In this document: positions 8,456 through 11,624 of the stretch, piece by piece
Layout of the letters: the number at the start of each line of letters is the position of its first letter
How positions within the stretch are numbered: the first letter of the stretch is position 1
Source of the DNA: Goniomonas avonlea
Lineage: Eukaryota > Cryptophyceae > Goniomonadida > Goniomonadaceae
Direction of reading: 5' to 3'
Assembly: GCA_003573635.1 (NCBI GenBank)
Contig: QUTJ01031421.1
Span: forward strand, 1 to 11,624
DNA length: 11,624 nt
The notes under the pieces: generated by a model
Database searches by the model: none
What the model saw: only the letters and a program-made list of their open reading frames with translations
What the model was told of the DNA's origin: nothing
Translations under genes and position numbers: made by a program

Positions 8456-10403
8456 ACGATACAACGCTACAACGCTACAACGGTAGCGATATAACGACGC
8501 GGGTGACTAGGCCAGTCGCCTCTTGCAGCATATTCTGGTGGGGCGCATGCAATAGATTTAAAAACATAGATATCGATTTCTAGAGAGATTGAGAGGTTTT
8601 TATCTATATTGTACATAGAGAGATACAGATACAGATATAAAACTGTAACCAGTTTGAGCTGTCGCCCCCTGTAACCGCTGCTTCGACAGGCCAACGGGGG
8701 TGTTGGAGAAGACGTGCGAGTTGACGGGCCCTACGGTTGTCTCAGGTCCGCAACAGGGAGTTGCCACAGACACGGCAGGCACTGCCACGCACACGATGCG
8801 CACGCACACACGCACACGCACGCGCGCTCGCACGCAACAAGGCAACACGCACACGCACAGGCACAAACAGGGGTGTTGGACAAGGCGTGCGGGTTGACTT
8901 TCCCTACGGTTGTCTCAGGTCCGCAACAGGCTGAGTGGACACTGACACGGCAGGCACAGCCATGACCGCAGCCATGCACACGATACGCACGCACACGCAC
9001 ACGCACGCGCACGCACACACACACGCACACGGACACACACACACGCAACAAGGCAACACGCACACGCACAAGCACAAGCACAAACAGGGGGTTGTTGGAG
9101 ATGACGTGCAGGTTGACGGGCCCTACGGTTGTCTCAGGTCCGCAAGGCTGAGTAGACAGAGACACGGGCACGGCACAAGCACCCACAGGCAACAGGCACG
9201 GCAGGCACCGCCACACAGCCACGCACACGATACGCACGCACGCATACGCAACAAGGCAACACGCACACGCTCAAGCACACCACAATGTTTGAGAAGGCGT
9301 GCGGGTTGACGGGCCCTACGCTTGAACCGTCTCAGGTCCGCCACAGGCTGAGTAGACACAGGCACAGCCACGCACACGCACACGCACACGCACACACGCA
9401 CACGCACACGCAACAAGGCAACACGCACACGCACAAGCACAAGCACAAACGGGGGTGTTGGAGAGCGTGCCTGCAATTGCTACATGTCGTCCTCGTTGCC
9501 GGCGGCATTGGCATCACGGCCGTGTCAGCGCTGTGTGGACGACGCAAGCACGCACACGCAACACGCAACAGGCACAAGCACGCACACACAGACACGCACA
9601 CGCACACACAGACACAGACACGTGCACACACGCACACGCACACGCACACGCACGCAGCCCAGGGCACCGACACAGACACTGGACCCACATGTCGAAACCT
9701 GCTGCCTCTCACGACATGCGACAGCGTGCCTGCACAGTGCTACAAGTCTGTCGTCCTCGTTGCCGGCGGCATTGGCATCACGGCCGTGTCAGCGCTGCTG
9801 CAGACCTTGTGCGGCCGTGTGGACGACGAGGCTGTGTGTCCCCGCGTGCTTCTTCTCTGGGTCACCCGCCACCCTGCCTCGTGGAGGTGACACTCTTATA
9901 TTGCCCCAGTCTTTCATTGCCCACCCCTATCCGCCCATTATCCGCCATTATCCGCTTTTTATCCGCCCCTTATCCGCCCCTTATCCGCCCACTCGGGGAG
10001 CCTGTGTGTGATGTGGGCGTGAGAAGAGGAAGGGGAGCGAAGATGAGAGGGTGAGAGGGTGAGGGTGGGAGAGCGGGTGTGATGGGGAGTGGGAAGCTCC
10101 GGCTTGGCTTTGGCTGGCACGGGAGGATGTGGGAGGGCGATTATCCGCTTTTATCCGCCCCTTTTCCGCCCAGGCGAGGCAGTGTGTCCCCGCGTGCTTC
10201 TTTCTCTGGGTCACCCGCCACCCCTGCCTCGTCGAGGTGACACTCTTATATCACCCCAGTCCTTCATTGTCCACCCCTATCCGCCATTTATCCGCCCCTT
10301 ATCCGCCCATTATCCGCCGGCCGTGTGGACGACGAGGCAGTGTCCCCGCGTGCTTCTCCTCTGGGTCACCCGCCCGGGGGTGGGGGGGGAGAGACAGAGA
10401 GAC

Positions 10404-10444
<41 letters not shown>

Positions 10445-10463
10445 GACAGAGACAGAGACAGAG

Positions 10464-10497
<34 letters not shown>

Positions 10498-11432
10498 CAC
10501 GCGCGTGAAGAAAATGCGTGACGCGGTCTGTGTCTGTCTGTCTGTCCGTCCGTCTGTCTGCCGTCTCTCTCTGTCGTCTCGCTCTCTCTGTCAAAGTTTC
10601 CCCCTCCCTCTTTGACTCTCTCCTCCTCCCCAGGAGCTTGGCAGCACCCTGGCGAGTGCGGCGACTGCAGGAGAGGAGTCGTGTGCCGGTGACTCAGTGT
10701 CAAGGGCCGTCAATGTCAAAGTGTTCCTGTCAGCCGGGGGGAGCGTTGCAATGCATGGGTGCGTCTCTCGATATGACTCCTCTGTCTCACTCACTATTCT
10801 CTCTCCCTCGCCCTCTCCGTCTCCCCTTCCTCTTCCCCTTCCTCGTCCCCTTCCTCTTCCCCTTCCTCTTCCTCTTCCTCTTCCTCTCCCCTTCCCCTTC
10901 CTCTTCCTCTTCCTCTTACCCTTCCTCTTCCTATCCTCTTCCTCTCCTCTTCCTCGTCCTCTTCTCCCTCTCCCTCTTCCTGTTCCTCTTCTGAGCTGCA
11001 GGTTGGCGTTTTCTGAGGGAGAATGAGGGAGATCGAGGGAGAGCGAGGGAGAGGGAGAACAATGGAGCCACTTCCTCTTCTTCTGCCGCTTCCCCTTCCT
11101 CTTCCTCTCCTCTTCCTCTTCCCCTTCCCCTTTCTCTCCCTCTTCCTCTTTCTCTCCTCTTCCGCTTCCTCTTTCTCACCCTCTTCCCCTTCCTCTTCCT
11201 CTTCCGAGCTGCAGGTTAGCGTTTTCTGAGGGAGAACGAGCGGAGCGGGAGAGGGAGAACAAGGGAGCCTCTTCCTCTTCCTATTCCGCTTCCGCACGGT
11301 TGTAACAGTGTGAACCAACGGCTCACTCTCTGTCCCCCAGGTTGTCAAAGCTGTCAGGCGTCAAGGTGGCCATCGGCCGCCCTGACGTTTCTCAAGAGCT
11401 AGCGATGGAGCAAGAGGCCTGCATCACCTCAG
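7007..11432 (+). CDS. Ferric reductase/NADPH-oxidase-like transmembrane flavocytochrome, nine exons, 3' end outside window
   Basis: Proposed exons: 7007-7314, 7365-7519, 7577-7742, 7792-7924, 8273-8398, 8690-8745, 9725-9886, 10645-10758 and 11341-11432, all with consistent phases (2,1,2,0,0,2,2,2), giving 437 residues so far. The protein moves electrons from NAD(P)H through FAD and two membrane haems to ferric chelates or oxygen. Haem ligands: His105/His119 and His175/His189, each pair 13 residues apart. FAD: PGQYVFL and HPFSI (264-268). NAD(P)H: VDGPYG (307-312), VLVAGGIGIT (325-334), LLLWVTR and GRPDV (419-423). DGPYG and AGGIGIT favour the FRO/FRE reductase branch over phagocyte-type NOX (DGPFG, GAGIG), and no EF-hands precede the core. 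The usual Pro after GIGIT is Ala. MGSLSS at the start is a possible N-myristoylation site. Only the exon 7/8 junction is doubtful. The terminal cysteine-glycine motif lies beyond the window. Confidence 0.85.
7925..8272 (+). other. Intron 4 of the oxidoreductase gene, filled with CAGACAGA-type repeats
   Basis: This intron runs from CAG|GTTGGT to CGGCAG|GTTCC, phase 0; splicing joins VFLQ to VPALSKLEW, exactly the family sequence around the FAD site. Imperfect CAGACAGA/CAGGCAGA repeats fill about 8058-8132 and (ACGAG)n fills 8231-8254. The first three introns of the gene are only 49-57 bp (7315-7364, 7520-7576, 7743-7791), so the gene switches from compact to repeat-expanded introns here. Confidence 0.8.
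8399..8689 (+). repeat. Intron 5: GATA microsatellite plus a decayed copy of the exon 5 end
   Basis: After the donor GTGAGT, a perfect (TAGA)n run of about ten units (8416-8454) is followed by three TACAACGC units (about 8460-8482). A degenerate duplicate of the last 40 bp of exon 5 lies at about 8499-8540, sharing TCGCCTCTTGCAGCAT and TTCTGGTG with 8378-8401. The copy carries TAG in the exon's frame and has lost the GTGAGT donor (now GTGGGG), so it should not be used. Confidence 0.75.
8690..9465 (+). repeat. Composite tandem repeat carrying copies of exon 6
   Basis: Exon 6 (8690-8745) is followed by related copies at about 8871-8918, 9088-9137 and 9281-9340, then a truncated start at 9451-9465. 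They lie 173, 219, 193 and 170 bp apart, measured at the TGTTGG core. Each unit pairs an exon-like block (TGTTGG, GTTGAC, CCCTACG, CTCAGGTCCGC) with a CA-rich block that includes ACGCAACAAGGCAACACGC and ends with GCACAAACAG or similar, which supplies an acceptor-like AG. Copy 4 has stops in frame. Everything after 8745 is assigned to intron 6 (8746-9724), because exon 6 joined directly to exon 7 gives the family sequence. Confidence 0.8.
9466..9535 (+). pseudogene. Partial, frameshifted copy of exon 7 inside intron 6
   Basis: CGTGCCTGCA at 9466 and the block encoding LVAGGIGITAVSAL are nearly identical to the start of exon 7 (9725-9800). A 5-bp net deletion after CGTGCCTGCA destroys the frame, and the copy skips the CTGCAGACC segment, running straight into GTGTGGACGACG. 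It is fused at its left to the beginning of an exon 6 copy (TGTTGGAGA at 9456). Confidence 0.8.
9540..9662. repeat. CA/CACACG-rich simple repeat
   Basis: ACGCACACGCAC and CACAGACACG units form a purine/pyrimidine-alternating tract between the broken exon 7 copy and the true exon 7. Similar tracts occur at about 8790-8865, 8980-9075 and 9370-9440. Alternating CA/CG sequence can adopt Z-DNA. Confidence 0.8.
9811..10376 (+). repeat. Three copies of the exon 7 tail with TTATCCGCCCC minisatellite
   Basis: The true exon 7 tail (9811-9886) plus its downstream intron sequence to about 9992 recurs at about 10174-10318, and the exon part alone at 10317-10376. All share CCCCGCGTGCTTCT and CTGGGTCACCCGCC; the first two also share GAGGTGACACTCTTATAT. 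Copy 2 has one extra T and copy 3 lacks two bases (GTGTCC for GTGTGTCC), so neither keeps the WVTR reading frame. Between them lie runs of an 11-bp unit TTATCCGCCCC with variants (about 9927-9992, 10140-10172, 10279-10318). Copies 2 and 3 are placed in intron 7 (9887-10644). Confidence 0.8.
10390..10600. repeat. Compound microsatellite with complementary arms (GACA)n / (TGTC)n
   Basis: (GACA)n at about 10403-10443, (GAGACA)n, (AC)n and (AG)n to about 10498 are followed, after roughly 35 bp, by (TGTC)n with TCCG variants at about 10531-10560 and CT-rich sequence to 10592. The two halves are mutually complementary and could fold as a long imperfect hairpin in the transcript. Confidence 0.8.
10790..11280. 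repeat. Polypyrimidine (CTTCCT)n intron 8 with a 213-bp internal duplication
   Basis: Intron 8 (10759-11340) is mostly CTTCCT/CCCCTT units on the sense strand. A non-repetitive block starting GAGCTGCAGGTT and continuing GCGTTTTCTGAGGGAGAA occurs at 10993 and again at 11206, followed each time by G/A-rich GAGGGAGA sequence. The strand switch from pyrimidine to purine and back gives self-complementary potential. Glu/Arg- and Leu/Pro-rich frames here are repeat artefacts. Confidence 0.8.
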
Positions 11433-11586
11433 GTAACTCGGCGTTGACTTCCATGTCTAGCACTTCCACACTTCTCACTCTCACCCCCCCCCCTCCCGCT
11501 CTCCCTCTCCCTCTCACGCTCTGTCCTCTCTCTCACCCACTCGCTCACTCGCTCGCACACACGCACACACTCTTGCTCGCTCCCTC

Positions 11587-11624
<38 letters not shown>
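11433..11624. repeat. Start of intron 9, pyrimidine-rich, ending in (TC)n
   Basis: The donor TCA G|GTAACT at 11433 opens an intron whose sense strand is CT-rich: a C run near 11484-11494, CTCACTCGCTCG units near 11535-11555, and a pure (TC)n run from about 11590 to the window end. The next exon, which should encode the terminal part of the NAD(P)H-binding domain, is outside the window. Confidence 0.75.

Noticed and set aside
8690-9465. CRISPR-like array or insertion-sequence array
   Set aside because: The repeated blocks are copies of a eukaryotic exon with its splice sites and the spacers are related CA-rich sequence; no cas genes, terminal inverted repeats or transposase.
9466-9535. A genuine alternative exon 7
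   Set aside because: A 5-bp net deletion shifts the frame before the GGIGIT motif, and there is no pyrimidine tract or clear acceptor.
9285-10054. Long plus-strand frames of Thr/His/Ala/Arg repeats (about 200 residues)
   Set aside because: They read through CA-rich repeats and only touch real coding sequence in exon 7; the repeated part is not protein-like.
10794-11348. 184-residue Glu/Arg-rich open frame on the minus strand and Leu/Pro-rich frames on the plus strand
   Set aside because: Composed of (CTTCCT)n repeats with no stops by chance; lies within intron 8 of the oxidoreductase gene.

Overview
This is nuclear DNA from a unicellular eukaryote (alga or other protist). The genes carry short GT-AG introns (49 to about 100 bp, longer only where simple repeats fill them), lie on both strands a few tens to hundreds of bases apart, and use the standard code with TAA and TGA stops. 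Their families (TRPM-type SLOG domain, Sel1 repeats, armadillo repeats, a Ly6/uPAR-like GPI protein, a ferric-reductase-like oxidoreductase) do not fix the lineage, and I do not name one. All exon structures were built by reading frames across splice sites by eye; there is no transcript evidence.

Layout: (1) about 96-1401, minus: N-terminal part of a TRPM-like (LSDAT/SLOG) protein, probably running off the left edge. (2) 1507-2571, plus: intronless Sel1-repeat protein with a possible mitochondrial leader, divergent from (1). (3) 2642-4782, minus: three-exon, 652-residue protein made of about 15 armadillo repeats, convergent with (2). (4) 5016-5435, plus: small secreted, cysteine-rich, Ly6/uPAR-like protein with a GPI-anchor tail and an in-frame TAA in the middle; it shares a palindrome-rich divergent promoter with (3). 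(5) 6024-6949, minus: two-exon, shorter armadillo-like protein. (6) 7007 to beyond the right edge, plus: ferric reductase/NADPH-oxidase-like flavocytochrome in at least nine exons, with both haem-ligand histidine pairs and the FAD and NAD(P)H motifs.

The most unusual structure is in the 3' half of gene (6). Its introns are swollen by simple repeats and contain extra, mostly broken copies of the neighbouring exons: one of the exon 5 end, three of exon 6 plus an exon 6/exon 7 chimera, and two of the exon 7 tail. One exon 6 copy keeps both splice sites and has a length and phase that would allow in-frame inclusion. The genes do not look like an operon or a shared pathway. I see no mobile element, CRISPR array, rRNA or tRNA gene.
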